Shown: positions 19,068-27,105 of the stretch, piece by piece
How positions within the stretch are numbered: position 1 is the first letter of the stretch
How the letters are laid out: every line of letters begins with the position of its first letter
NCBI RefSeq assembly: GCF_002165305.2
Contig: NZ_CP032286.1
Location: 372,001 to 436,000, forward strand
Direction of reading: 5' to 3'
Source: Acinetobacter sp. WCHA55
GTDB lineage: Bacteria > Pseudomonadota > Gammaproteobacteria > Pseudomonadales > Moraxellaceae
DNA: 64,000 bases
Notes under the pieces: model-generated
Seen by the model: only the letters and a program-made list of their open reading frames with translations
The model's database searches: none
Told to the model about the DNA's origin: nothing
Position numbers and translations under genes: made by a program

Positions 19068-20081
19068 TCAAATCCATTTCTTCCAACGGAAGTAAATCAG
19101 CGGGCCAATCAAGAAAGCTACCAAAATTAAGCTGACAATCACAAAACTGGTCGTTCCTCTTGCAAAAGGCAACACATCGGTGTTCATCCCATAAATACTG
19201 GCAATCAGCATTGGTGGAGCAAGCATACTCGGTAAGATGGAGAAGCGACGGATTGTGTCATTCTGCTCGGTGTTAATGAAGCCCGAGGTGGTGTCGAGCA
19301 AGAATCGTACTTTTTGGAACAAGAAGGCATCGTGTTCAACCAGCGAGCGGACGTCTTCGCTGAGCTCTCGAATATCCGCATCATAAATATGACTGCCCAA
19401 AGCACGTGGACGTGATAAAAAGGTCAGTACACGACGTAAGTCAATCAAGCACAGCTGTGCTTTTCCAAGCATATCTTCCAAGTGTGCAAGACGGGTAATC
19501 ATATCATCTAAGTCGAGAATCATCTCACGATGTCGGTTATTCAGTACTTCTGTGGAATACTTTTCCAAGTCCTTGTGGATATCTTCTAAGATATCCGCAA
19601 GCTCATCCAATTTGGCTTCAAGTAAACCAAGCAAGATCCATGTCGGGTCTTTATAGTCGATTTCGTAGTCATTGCGGCGTGCACGCGCACGAAATGCCCG
19701 AAATGCGACCAATTTTTCACCACGAAGAGTAAAGAGTCGTTCTTTATGCAAAATGAAAGCCACGGTTTGTACTGTGGCAAGCGCTCCGTTGCTTTCTTCA
19801 GTTTCGCCATCGACTTGGTAATTTTTATTTTTCGTTAAAAAATACGTACTGATATGCAAAATACCATCATCATCACGGTAGAATCGAGCTGAAGATGAAA
19901 TGTCTTCGAGTGATTTTAGCGTAGGTAAATTTTGTTCATATGCATCTAAAATCCACTGTTGTTCTTCTTGTGAGGGAGCAATGAGGTCAAGCCAGACCAA
20001 ATCGGGCTGAAGATCGAAATCGCCATTAATGGTGATGTCTTCTAAGCTACCGCGCTCTGTGGCGTAAAAGGCTTCAAGCAT
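19068..20081 (-). CDS. corA: CorA-family divalent metal ion transporter
   Basis: 337 aa. A long, highly charged, helical cytoplasmic domain (about residues 1-270) is followed by two C-terminal transmembrane helices. The signature GMN occurs in SIYGMNTDVLP at the end of the first helix, and the chain ends with a basic RWKKW tail, as in CorA/ZntB proteins. Homopentameric channels of this family carry Mg2+ (also Co2+, Ni2+) or, in ZntB, Zn2+; the sequence alone does not settle the ion. Monocistronic, divergent from the LOG gene across a 152-bp gap. Confidence 0.9.
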   Translation of the reverse strand: MLEAFYATERGSLEDITINGDFDLQPDLVWLDLIAPSQEEQQWILDAYEQNLPTLKSLEDISSSARFYRDDDGILHISTYFLTKNKNYQVDGETEESNGALATVQTVAFILHKERLFTLRGEKLVAFRAFRARARRNDYEIDYKDPTWILLGLLEAKLDELADILEDIHKDLEKYSTEVLNNRHREMILDLDDMITRLAHLEDMLGKAQLCLIDLRRVLTFLSRPRALGSHIYDADIRELSEDVRSLVEHDAFLFQKVRFLLDTTSGFINTEQNDTIRRFSILPSMLAPPMLIASIYGMNTDVLPFARGTTSFVIVSLILVAFLIGPLIYFRWKKWI

Positions 20082-20233
20082 GCCGTCTTTCTCCTTTGCG
20101 CAGTAATGGTTGAGGTGGATGGGTGTATTTTAGACAAGGATTGCAATAAAAACACTGATCGAATGGTTAAATTGCTAAAAAATATCCATTCATTTTAGTG
20201 AAGTTGCATGACAATTAAATATCAGAGTAAAAA

Positions 20234-20833
20234 ATGACAAATTCAATTGCGATCTTTTGTGGTTCCGCATTAGGTTCAGATCAAATCTTTTCAGAAACAG
20301 CTCGTCAGGTTGGACACACCATCGCTGAACAAGGCAAAACCTTGGTCTATGGTGGTGGTCGCTCAGGCTTAATGGGTATCGTGGCTGATAGTGCTTTAGA
20401 AGCGGGTGGTCAAGTGATTGGTGTGATTCCACACGTGCTGGTGGATCGTGAATTGGCACATCAAGGCCTCACCGAGTTATATGTAGTCAAAGACATGCAA
20501 GAGCGTAAACTGAAAATGTCAGCCTTGTCGGATGGATTTATTGCAATGCCAGGCGGTGCTGGGACTTTAGAAGAAATCTTTGAACAATGGACCTGGGCTC
20601 AGCTCGGGATCCACCTTAAGCCAAATGCCTTTTTGAATGTAAATGGCTTTTATGATGATTTAATCAAGTTTCTAAAAATGACAACCAGCAAAGGTTTTAC
20701 CCATACACGTTTTACCGACAGCCTGATTGTATCAGACTCAGTGAAAACAATTTTAAAGCAAATGGATCAATTCCAAGCGCCTGAACCGAAGTGGGGCATG
20801 GTTGATCCTGAGTTGTTGGATGTCAAAGCATGA
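20234..20833 (+). CDS. LOG-family (TIGR00730) nucleotide 5'-monophosphate phosphoribohydrolase-like protein
   Basis: 199 aa Rossmann-like protein. The family signatures are LVYGGGRSGLMGIVAD and MPGGAGTLEEIFE (PGGxGTxxE), the catalytic and phosphate-binding motif of LONELY GUY proteins that release free base from nucleoside monophosphates (cytokinin or purine ribotides). Start ATG 20234. Its last four bases overlap the Nudix gene (ATGA at 20830), suggesting translational coupling and a shared role in nucleotide turnover; the real bacterial substrate is unknown. Confidence 0.9.
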   Translation: MTNSIAIFCGSALGSDQIFSETARQVGHTIAEQGKTLVYGGGRSGLMGIVADSALEAGGQVIGVIPHVLVDRELAHQGLTELYVVKDMQERKLKMSALSDGFIAMPGGAGTLEEIFEQWTWAQLGIHLKPNAFLNVNGFYDDLIKFLKMTTSKGFTHTRFTDSLIVSDSVKTILKQMDQFQAPEPKWGMVDPELLDVKA

Positions 20834-21234
20834 AGGTGATTACGGTTGCTGCAGCCATTATCGTAAATGCACAACAGCAGCTTTTATTGGTGCGCAAGCA
20901 AAATACCACGTGTTTTATGCAAGTTGGCGGTAAGCTTGAGCCAAATGAAGCACCTGAGCAAACCATGCTGCGTGAGATTGAGGAAGAAATAGGCACAGAT
21001 GCGGTTATTAAACAGTTTGTCGGTCGTTTTGAAACAGCCACAGCTAACGAGCCTGATTTTAAATTGGTCAGTTATGTTTACCATGTTCAGCTTCAGCAAG
21101 TGCCACAGATTGCGGCTGAAATTGCGGAAATGAAGTGGCTGAACTTGGATGATCAACAGACTGCACTTGCACCGTTAACTACAGAGGTGGTCATCCCTTG
21201 GGTGCGAGAACATTTGCTGATTGAAGTCGTTTAA
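20830..21234 (+). CDS. Nudix hydrolase
   Basis: 134 aa. The Nudix box is seen as GGKLEPNEAPEQTMLREIEE followed by EIG, with the metal-binding REIEEE core; it cleaves a nucleoside diphosphate linked to another moiety. The substrate is not indicated, though its N-terminal MKVITVAAAIIVNAQQQLLLV resembles MutT-type proteins. It overlaps the upstream LOG gene by 4 bp. Its stop (21232-21234) abuts the stop of the convergent comF gene with no base in between, so there is no room for a terminator. Confidence 0.9.
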   Translation: MKVITVAAAIIVNAQQQLLLVRKQNTTCFMQVGGKLEPNEAPEQTMLREIEEEIGTDAVIKQFVGRFETATANEPDFKLVSYVYHVQLQQVPQIAAEIAEMKWLNLDDQQTALAPLTTEVVIPWVREHLLIEVV

Positions 21235-21882
21235 CTATTCCTGTGCGTAGGCAATACACGCGGCGCTGACTTTATGACAACCTAAGTGTTCAAGTTCTAA
21301 AGTCAGGGCCTGAATCGAGCTGCCTGTGGTCACGACATCATCCAAAATCAAAACACGTCGGTAACGTTTTGCATATTGGCGTTGCTGTGGATCAATTTTA
21401 AACTGTTGTTGAATTTGATCTAAGCGTTCTAGTCGACTGAGTCCTTTTTGCGAATGTTGATGCAGTCGAATCACAGGTTGCCAAATGGGAACATTTAGCT
21501 GCTTGGCTAAGTCTTTGGCGAGGATCATTGATTGGTTGTAGCCACGTTCCGCTAAACGTTGGCTCGAAATCGGCATCGGAACAATTGCTTGCACTTTAGG
21601 TAAGCGTATTTGCTGAAGAATGCCTGAAAGTAAAGGTTGCCAATGCAGTTGTTGTTCATATTTGAACTGCTGAATCAGGTGATCTAAAGGATATTGATAC
21701 TGTCCTGCGACATGAATACTCAACGCTTGCTTTTCAATGGTTTGTGGATGCAGAGGAAGCTGTTGCCAGCAGTCCAGACAGACCGCATGCAGATCTGCAC
21801 GGACAATGCCACACAACTGACAGGGCTGTGCTCTGTGTAGCAACTGTTTGGCGGTGTGCAGTAAATGACTAAACATAGGCAT
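21235..21882 (-). CDS. ComF family protein (phosphoribosyltransferase-like)
   Basis: 215 aa. An N-terminal zinc-finger-like segment with Cys pairs CQLC and CLDC is followed by a type I phosphoribosyltransferase domain ending in the PRPP loop VLILDDVVTTGSS. The SRLERLDQIQQQF block is typical of ComF/GntX proteins. ComF is needed for natural transformation in several bacteria, including Acinetobacter, through an unclear step in DNA uptake. It starts 14 bp inside the recG 3' end; ATG 21882 and 21876 are both possible starts. Confidence 0.9.
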   Translation of the reverse strand: MPMFSHLLHTAKQLLHRAQPCQLCGIVRADLHAVCLDCWQQLPLHPQTIEKQALSIHVAGQYQYPLDHLIQQFKYEQQLHWQPLLSGILQQIRLPKVQAIVPMPISSQRLAERGYNQSMILAKDLAKQLNVPIWQPVIRLHQHSQKGLSRLERLDQIQQQFKIDPQQRQYAKRYRRVLILDDVVTTGSSIQALTLELEHLGCHKVSAACIAYAQE

Positions 21883-23914
21883 AGCGTGGTGCTTCAGGCA
21901 GCCAGCGTTTCAGTAAGGCTTCAGCATTTTGTGGATAGTCTTTTAAAATCTGAGCTGCGACAAAGTGGGCTTGATTGAGCAAATGATCATCGCGTTCTAG
22001 TTTCGCTACACGAAAGCCCATATCCCCCGTTTGTTTGGTGCCGAGTAATTCACCCGGGCCACGGATTTCCAAATCTTTTTCGGCAATTAAAAAGCCATCA
22101 TTGGTTTCACGCATGATGCGCAAGCGTTCTTGCCCATTTTGGGACAGTGGACTTTTATATAGCAGAGCGCAAAAACTGGCTTTGGCACCTCGACCGACAC
22201 GGCCACGTAATTGATGTAATTGAGACAGTCCTAAACGTTCCGCATTTTCAATTACCATGATCGAGGCATTCGGTACATCAACCCCCACTTCAATCACCGT
22301 GGTGGCAATCAGCAGTTGTAATTGGTTGTCTTTGAACTGTTGCATCACCGCTTGCTTTTCATCGGCTTTCATTTTTCCATGCACTAAGCCAATATTCAGC
22401 TCGGGAAAGCGCTCCCGAATTTCTTGAAAGGTGGCTTCTGCGGCTTGTGCATCCAGTGTTTCCGATTGTTCGACCAGTGTGCAGACCCAATAGGCCTGTT
22501 TACCTTCAGTACAATTGGTCGCAATGCGTTGCAGGACTTCTTCACGGCGGTCGAGTGGAATGGTCACGGTTTGAATCGGCGTTCGTCCAGGTGGAAGTTC
22601 ATCAATCATGGACGTATCTAAGTCTCCATAGGCGGACATGGCTAAAGTTCGTGGAATCGGCGTTGCGGTCATGACCAATTGATGTGGGGTCATATTCTGC
22701 GCACCTTTATTACGCAGGGCTAAGCGCTGATCGACCCCGAAGCGGTGCTGCTCATCAATAATCACGAGCCCGAGTTTGGCAAAGCGGACATTGTCTTGAA
22801 ACAGGGCATGTGTACCCACCACCAGATGCGCTGTGCCGTCGACAATCGCTTGTTCGGCTATGGCACGGGCTTTGCCTTTTTGTTTACCTGAGAGCCAAGA
22901 TACACTGAGTCCCAAAGGCTCAAACCATTTTTTAAAATTGAGATAATGCTGTTCAGCCAAAATTTCAGTCGGTGCCATTAACGCCACTTGCCAACCTTCT
23001 TCTAAAGCATGACAGGCTGCGACGCCTGCGACCAAGGTTTTGCCAGCACCGACATCGCCTTGAACCAAACGTAGCATCGGTTTATTGAGTTTTAAGTCGT
23101 GTACAATTTCTTTGGAGACGCGCTTTTGTGCATTGGTCATGTCAAAAGGCAGGCTACTGAGCAGTTGTTTGGCAAACTGACGACTGGCAGAAATACGTGG
23201 GGCTTCAATCTGTTGGATATAGGCACGACGGCTTAATAGACTGACCTGATGCGCAACCAACTCTTCAAAAATCAAACGTTGCTGGGCTGGATGCGAACCT
23301 TGACTCAATTGCAGCATATTGGCATCGACTGGGGGATGGTGAATGTAATCCAATGCCTGTTTAAGTGCATAGCCATTGGTAAATTTTGCGGGCAGTAGTT
23401 CAGGTAAATCATCACTGTGCTTGGCGAGAGCCTGTTTGATGTATTCACGAAACTTCGGTTGAGTCAGCCCTTCTGTACTGGGATAAATCGCAGTCAGTTG
23501 AGTTTGTGGAAGCGGCGTATGTTCTGTAATGAGTTGAATTTCAGGGTGATACATTTCCAGACCACGCGCGCCCACACGGACTTCACCAAAAATACGCAGA
23601 CGGTTGCCAACCTTTGCGCGATCCGTTAAGCCTTTATAAATATGGTAAAAGCGTAAAGTCACTTTGCCAAAGTCGTCTTGCAGTCCAATCGCCATTGATT
23701 TTCGTTTACCTGGTGGAAAGTCCACACCTTGAATCGTGCCTTCGAGTAAGTAGCTACGCCCCACAGTCAATTGGTTCATGGGGATGATCGTGCTACGATC
23801 TTCATAGTCTCGTGGCAGATGAAACAACAGATCATCTGTAGTGAAGAGATTCAACTTTTCAAGTAGTACAGCAGAGGCAGCTCCGACCCCCTGCAACTGA
23901 TGGACTGCAGCCAT
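21869..23914 (-). CDS. recG: ATP-dependent DNA helicase RecG
   Basis: 681 aa. The N-terminal wedge/OB-fold domain (about residues 1-260) binds branched DNA; the SF2 motor has Walker A GDVGAGKTLVA, Walker B DEQH in IIDEQHRFGVDQR, TATPIPRTLAMS, TTVIEVGVDVPNA and QLRGRVGRG, all hallmark RecG motifs. The C-terminal TRG-like region RETNDGFLIAEKDLEIRGPGELLGTKQTG is present. It reverses stalled forks and processes branched intermediates. Same strand as, and overlapping, comF. Divergent from the YeeZ-like gene with only 33 bp between start codons. Confidence 0.96.
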   Translation of the reverse strand: MAAVHQLQGVGAASAVLLEKLNLFTTDDLLFHLPRDYEDRSTIIPMNQLTVGRSYLLEGTIQGVDFPPGKRKSMAIGLQDDFGKVTLRFYHIYKGLTDRAKVGNRLRIFGEVRVGARGLEMYHPEIQLITEHTPLPQTQLTAIYPSTEGLTQPKFREYIKQALAKHSDDLPELLPAKFTNGYALKQALDYIHHPPVDANMLQLSQGSHPAQQRLIFEELVAHQVSLLSRRAYIQQIEAPRISASRQFAKQLLSSLPFDMTNAQKRVSKEIVHDLKLNKPMLRLVQGDVGAGKTLVAGVAACHALEEGWQVALMAPTEILAEQHYLNFKKWFEPLGLSVSWLSGKQKGKARAIAEQAIVDGTAHLVVGTHALFQDNVRFAKLGLVIIDEQHRFGVDQRLALRNKGAQNMTPHQLVMTATPIPRTLAMSAYGDLDTSMIDELPPGRTPIQTVTIPLDRREEVLQRIATNCTEGKQAYWVCTLVEQSETLDAQAAEATFQEIRERFPELNIGLVHGKMKADEKQAVMQQFKDNQLQLLIATTVIEVGVDVPNASIMVIENAERLGLSQLHQLRGRVGRGAKASFCALLYKSPLSQNGQERLRIMRETNDGFLIAEKDLEIRGPGELLGTKQTGDMGFRVAKLERDDHLLNQAHFVAAQILKDYPQNAEALLKRWLPEAPRYAYV

Positions 23915-23947
23915 GTCCCCTCAACTTTGTCTGTGATTTGGTGCTAA

Positions 23948-24763
23948 ATGCATATTTTATTTATCGGTTATGGTAAAACATCTCAGCGTGTTGCTAAACA
24001 GTTATTTCAGCAAGGCCACCAAATTACCACAATTAGCCGAAGTCCGAAATCCGATGATTGGGCTGAGCATTTGACTCAAGATATTCATCAGTTGGATCTG
24101 TCCCAAATCGCACCGGTTGATGCTGTGTATGTCTTACTCTCGCCTGAGGGCAGTACGGTGGAGGCGTATCAGCGAACTTTTGTAGACTCGATTGCACCCA
24201 TGCTACACGCCTTAAAAAGTCATCCTTTAAAAAAAGTGATCGTGGTTTCTTCCACACGCGTTTATGGTGAAAGTGCAGGTGAGCGAGTTGATGATGACAC
24301 ATGTCCCCAGCCGAGCGATGCGCAAGGGCAGGTGTTATTGAATATGGAAACTTTGTGGCAACAGGCTTATCCATCTGAATGTGTGATTGTACGTCCAACA
24401 GGCATTTATGGAACCTCAGTTAGTCGTATGATAAAACTTGCAGAAATCACAAAAACTTATCCTAAACTACATTGGTCAAACCGAATTCATATTGAGGATT
24501 TGGTGGGTTTTCTAGCGCACTTGCTTCACGTGGAACATACTGAAAAGTCTTATCTTTGTAGCAATAGCCAACCACTGCCTTTGCATGAAATTATTCAATG
24601 GTTTCAACAGCAGTTAGGACTACCAGCTTTGGTTTTGAAAAGTGATGTTCCATCAGGCAAGCAAATTTATGCTACGCGGATGCAGCAGATGAATTTTGAA
24701 TTACAGCATCCACATTGTTTTGATGATTATTTGGCATTGTTAGAAGAGCGTGAGTCAAAATAA
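23948..24763 (+). CDS. NAD(P)-dependent epimerase/dehydrogenase-like protein (YeeZ type)
   Basis: 271 aa. The N-terminal nucleotide-binding motif is GYGKTSQRVAKQL. The extended-SDR pattern continues with VVSSTRVYGE and RPTGIYG, like E. coli YeeZ, but the classical YxxxK pair is not present, so activity is uncertain. The chain lacks a membrane segment. Start ATG 23948. The 33-bp gap to recG must hold both translation starts, and promoters would have to lie inside the neighbouring gene. Confidence 0.8.
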   Translation: MHILFIGYGKTSQRVAKQLFQQGHQITTISRSPKSDDWAEHLTQDIHQLDLSQIAPVDAVYVLLSPEGSTVEAYQRTFVDSIAPMLHALKSHPLKKVIVVSSTRVYGESAGERVDDDTCPQPSDAQGQVLLNMETLWQQAYPSECVIVRPTGIYGTSVSRMIKLAEITKTYPKLHWSNRIHIEDLVGFLAHLLHVEHTEKSYLCSNSQPLPLHEIIQWFQQQLGLPALVLKSDVPSGKQIYATRMQQMNFELQHPHCFDDYLALLEERESK

Positions 24764-24835
24764 TTTTTTACTTTCACTCATAAAAAATGTGAAGCATCGT
24801 TTGGGAAATGGCTGTGGAACGTGAATATTCATGAC

Positions 24836-24874
24836 AAATCCGTTCTAGTGCGCTGAATGCTAGAATGGATTTTA
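24836..24874 (+). terminator. Rho-independent terminator-like hairpin
   Basis: AAATCCGTTCTAG pairs with CTAGAATGGATTT (one G-T wobble), a 13-bp stem with an 11-nt loop and a short T-run. It lies 73 bp after the YeeZ-like gene. Confidence 0.6.
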
Positions 24875-25025
24875 CTAAGATATTGATTATTATGTAAAAA
24901 TTTCAATAGTTTCGTATGGGGTGTATTATGTTAATTTTAGAAAACTTTTAAAATAATCATTAATTCTGATTTCAATTTCATTAAGTAATAAAATGTGAAA
25001 ATTATAACTTTACCACTTGTTTTAT

Positions 25026-26945
25026 ATGAAATTTAGATACGATATAAATGGGCTTAGAGCAATAGCCGTTCTTGCTGTTGTTGTTTTTCACTTTAGCCCA
25101 CAATGGTTACCGGGTGGATTTGCTGGGGTTGATGTTTTTTTTGTTATTTCAGGTTTTTTAATGACATCCATTATTTTTAATGGTGTAGAAAAAAAGACTT
25201 TTAGTTTATTCAAATTTTATAATGCTCGAGCAAACCGAATAGTTCCTGTATTAGCTGCAATGTCAGCTATTTTACTCGTATTTGGGTGGTTCTATTTAAT
25301 TCCAAGTGACTATAGTGACTTAGGCCATCAAGTTGAAAAAAGCTCTTTATTTATATCAAACCTTTTGTTTGCAAAAGGTGGAGGTTATTTTGATACTGCA
25401 GAGCATACTAAGTGGCTTCTTCACACTTGGTCTTTATCTGTTGAATGGCAATTCTATATTTTTTTTCCAATAATAATTATTGCTCTTAAAAAATATTTAA
25501 GCCTCAACAATTTAAAACGTGTCGTTATAAGTTTATTTCTAGCAAGTTTTATCTACTGTTTTTATGCAACCTACAAAGATAGTAAAACTGCTTATTTCTT
25601 ACTAACAAGCCGAGCTTGGGAGATGCTACTCGGTGGATTGGCTTTCCTATATCCTTGGCATATTCGAAAGAAAATTAAGCAAGTTACAATTCAATTGTTA
25701 GGCATTACACTTATTCTTGTTTCATATTTCTTAATGTCAAAAGATACATTATGGCCCGGTTATATGGCACTAATACCTGTACTTGGTGCATATTTAATTA
25801 TTGTAAGTAACTTCAAAAATAATCCCATCATCAATAACCCCGCTTTTAATTATATAGGGAAATGGTCTTATTCTATTTATGTATGGCATTGGCCTTTAGT
25901 CGTTTTAGGATTCTATTTTTCATTTGAAAATTGGTGGTTATATGGCATTCCACTATCCATCTTACTTGGATTCTTAAGCTATCAATTCATTGAAATGATT
26001 AATTTTCCAAGATATTCATCATGGAAAAACATATATAAAGTTAAACCTTTATATATGTTTTTAGTTATTTTATGCTGTGGATATACTATAAGCAAAACTG
26101 ATGGAATAGAATCACGTCTTTCGGAAATATCAAAAATAGCAGAGAAAGAAAGATCCAATTCAAACCCTTATAAATGTATAAGAAATGAATTATATGAATG
26201 TGTTATAGGAAATTCATCTAATATTAAAGCAATCATTATAGGAGATAGTCATGCTGAGTCACTAACAACATCTCTGGCATCTATTTTTAATTTAAACTCT
26301 GAAGGAATTATTGCTTTATCTACATCTTCATGTCCTTTAATTGAAAATTTACAATACTATGATAAAAAACAACTGTGTCCTAAAATTAACCAACAAAGAT
26401 TAGATCTCATAAAATCTAAAAAATATCAAAATATTCCGATTATCTTAGCTGGAAGGTACTCTAGCTATCTAATAGGAGAAAACGATCCAGACCGCATACC
26501 GCCTGAGGGCCCTAAGCCTTTAATTTATTTTGAAAATAATACTGAAATGACTCAAAGTAAAAGATTAAATACTTTTGAGAAGAATCTAAGGAAAACTTTG
26601 TGTGAAGTTTCTATAAATAATCCACTTTATATTATTCAACCTGTTCCAGAACTAGGCTTTAATGCTCCGAAAAAAATTGTAAAAGATTCTTTTGGGGGGA
26701 TAAAGAAAAAAACATCTATCTCATATGATAGTTATTTGAGCAGATCTGAAGAAGTGCGGAAAATTATTAATAGAAGTGCTAATCAATGTAATGTACAAGT
26801 TTTAGATCCTTCTAAAATTTTATGTAAAAATGGTGAATGCATTTTCACATATAAAAACAGACCTATTTATCGGGATGGGGATCATCTAAGTGAGTATGGC
26901 AATAAATTATTAGTACCTATGTTTAAAGAAGCTTTAAAAAAGTAA
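25026..26945 (+). CDS. Acyltransferase-3 / SGNH hydrolase fusion (surface polysaccharide O-acetylase)
   Basis: 639 aa. Residues 1 to about 340 form an acyltransferase-3 membrane domain with about ten helices: RAIAVLAVVVFHF near the start (catalytic His), GVDVFFVISGFL, and WSLSVEWQFYIFFP. Residues about 380-639 form a periplasmic SGNH domain with GDSHAE (Ser408) and DGDH (Asp617/His620) as catalytic motifs. OafA-like proteins O-acetylate O-antigen, capsule or peptidoglycan. ATG 25026 lacks a clear ribosome site (a TTG at 25017 is in frame). Base composition and codon use are much more AT-rich than its neighbours, which suggests recent acquisition. No other polysaccharide gene is nearby. Confidence 0.92.
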   Translation: MKFRYDINGLRAIAVLAVVVFHFSPQWLPGGFAGVDVFFVISGFLMTSIIFNGVEKKTFSLFKFYNARANRIVPVLAAMSAILLVFGWFYLIPSDYSDLGHQVEKSSLFISNLLFAKGGGYFDTAEHTKWLLHTWSLSVEWQFYIFFPIIIIALKKYLSLNNLKRVVISLFLASFIYCFYATYKDSKTAYFLLTSRAWEMLLGGLAFLYPWHIRKKIKQVTIQLLGITLILVSYFLMSKDTLWPGYMALIPVLGAYLIIVSNFKNNPIINNPAFNYIGKWSYSIYVWHWPLVVLGFYFSFENWWLYGIPLSILLGFLSYQFIEMINFPRYSSWKNIYKVKPLYMFLVILCCGYTISKTDGIESRLSEISKIAEKERSNSNPYKCIRNELYECVIGNSSNIKAIIIGDSHAESLTTSLASIFNLNSEGIIALSTSSCPLIENLQYYDKKQLCPKINQQRLDLIKSKKYQNIPIILAGRYSSYLIGENDPDRIPPEGPKPLIYFENNTEMTQSKRLNTFEKNLRKTLCEVSINNPLYIIQPVPELGFNAPKKIVKDSFGGIKKKTSISYDSYLSRSEEVRKIINRSANQCNVQVLDPSKILCKNGECIFTYKNRPIYRDGDHLSEYGNKLLVPMFKEALKK

Positions 26946-26967
26946 TTTACAGGCTCCTCATTCAATA

Positions 26968-27006
26968 AAATAAGAAGCCTAGATTTTCTAGGCTTCTTAT
27001 TTTTTA
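26968..27006. terminator. Bidirectional rho-independent terminator
   Basis: ATAAGAAGCCTAG-ATTTT-CTAGGCTTCTTAT with T-run. Lies between the convergent acyltransferase gene and plsB. A second stem CATAGG/CCTATG (27061-27091) lies closer to plsB. Confidence 0.85.
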
Positions 27007-27105
27007 TGCATTTAACATAAAATCTCTTATGCGAAATAGGTTTTATTCATAGACTTACAGCATAGGCACCTACATTTTGTAGATACCTATGCTTTTAAAA
27101 AGAAA

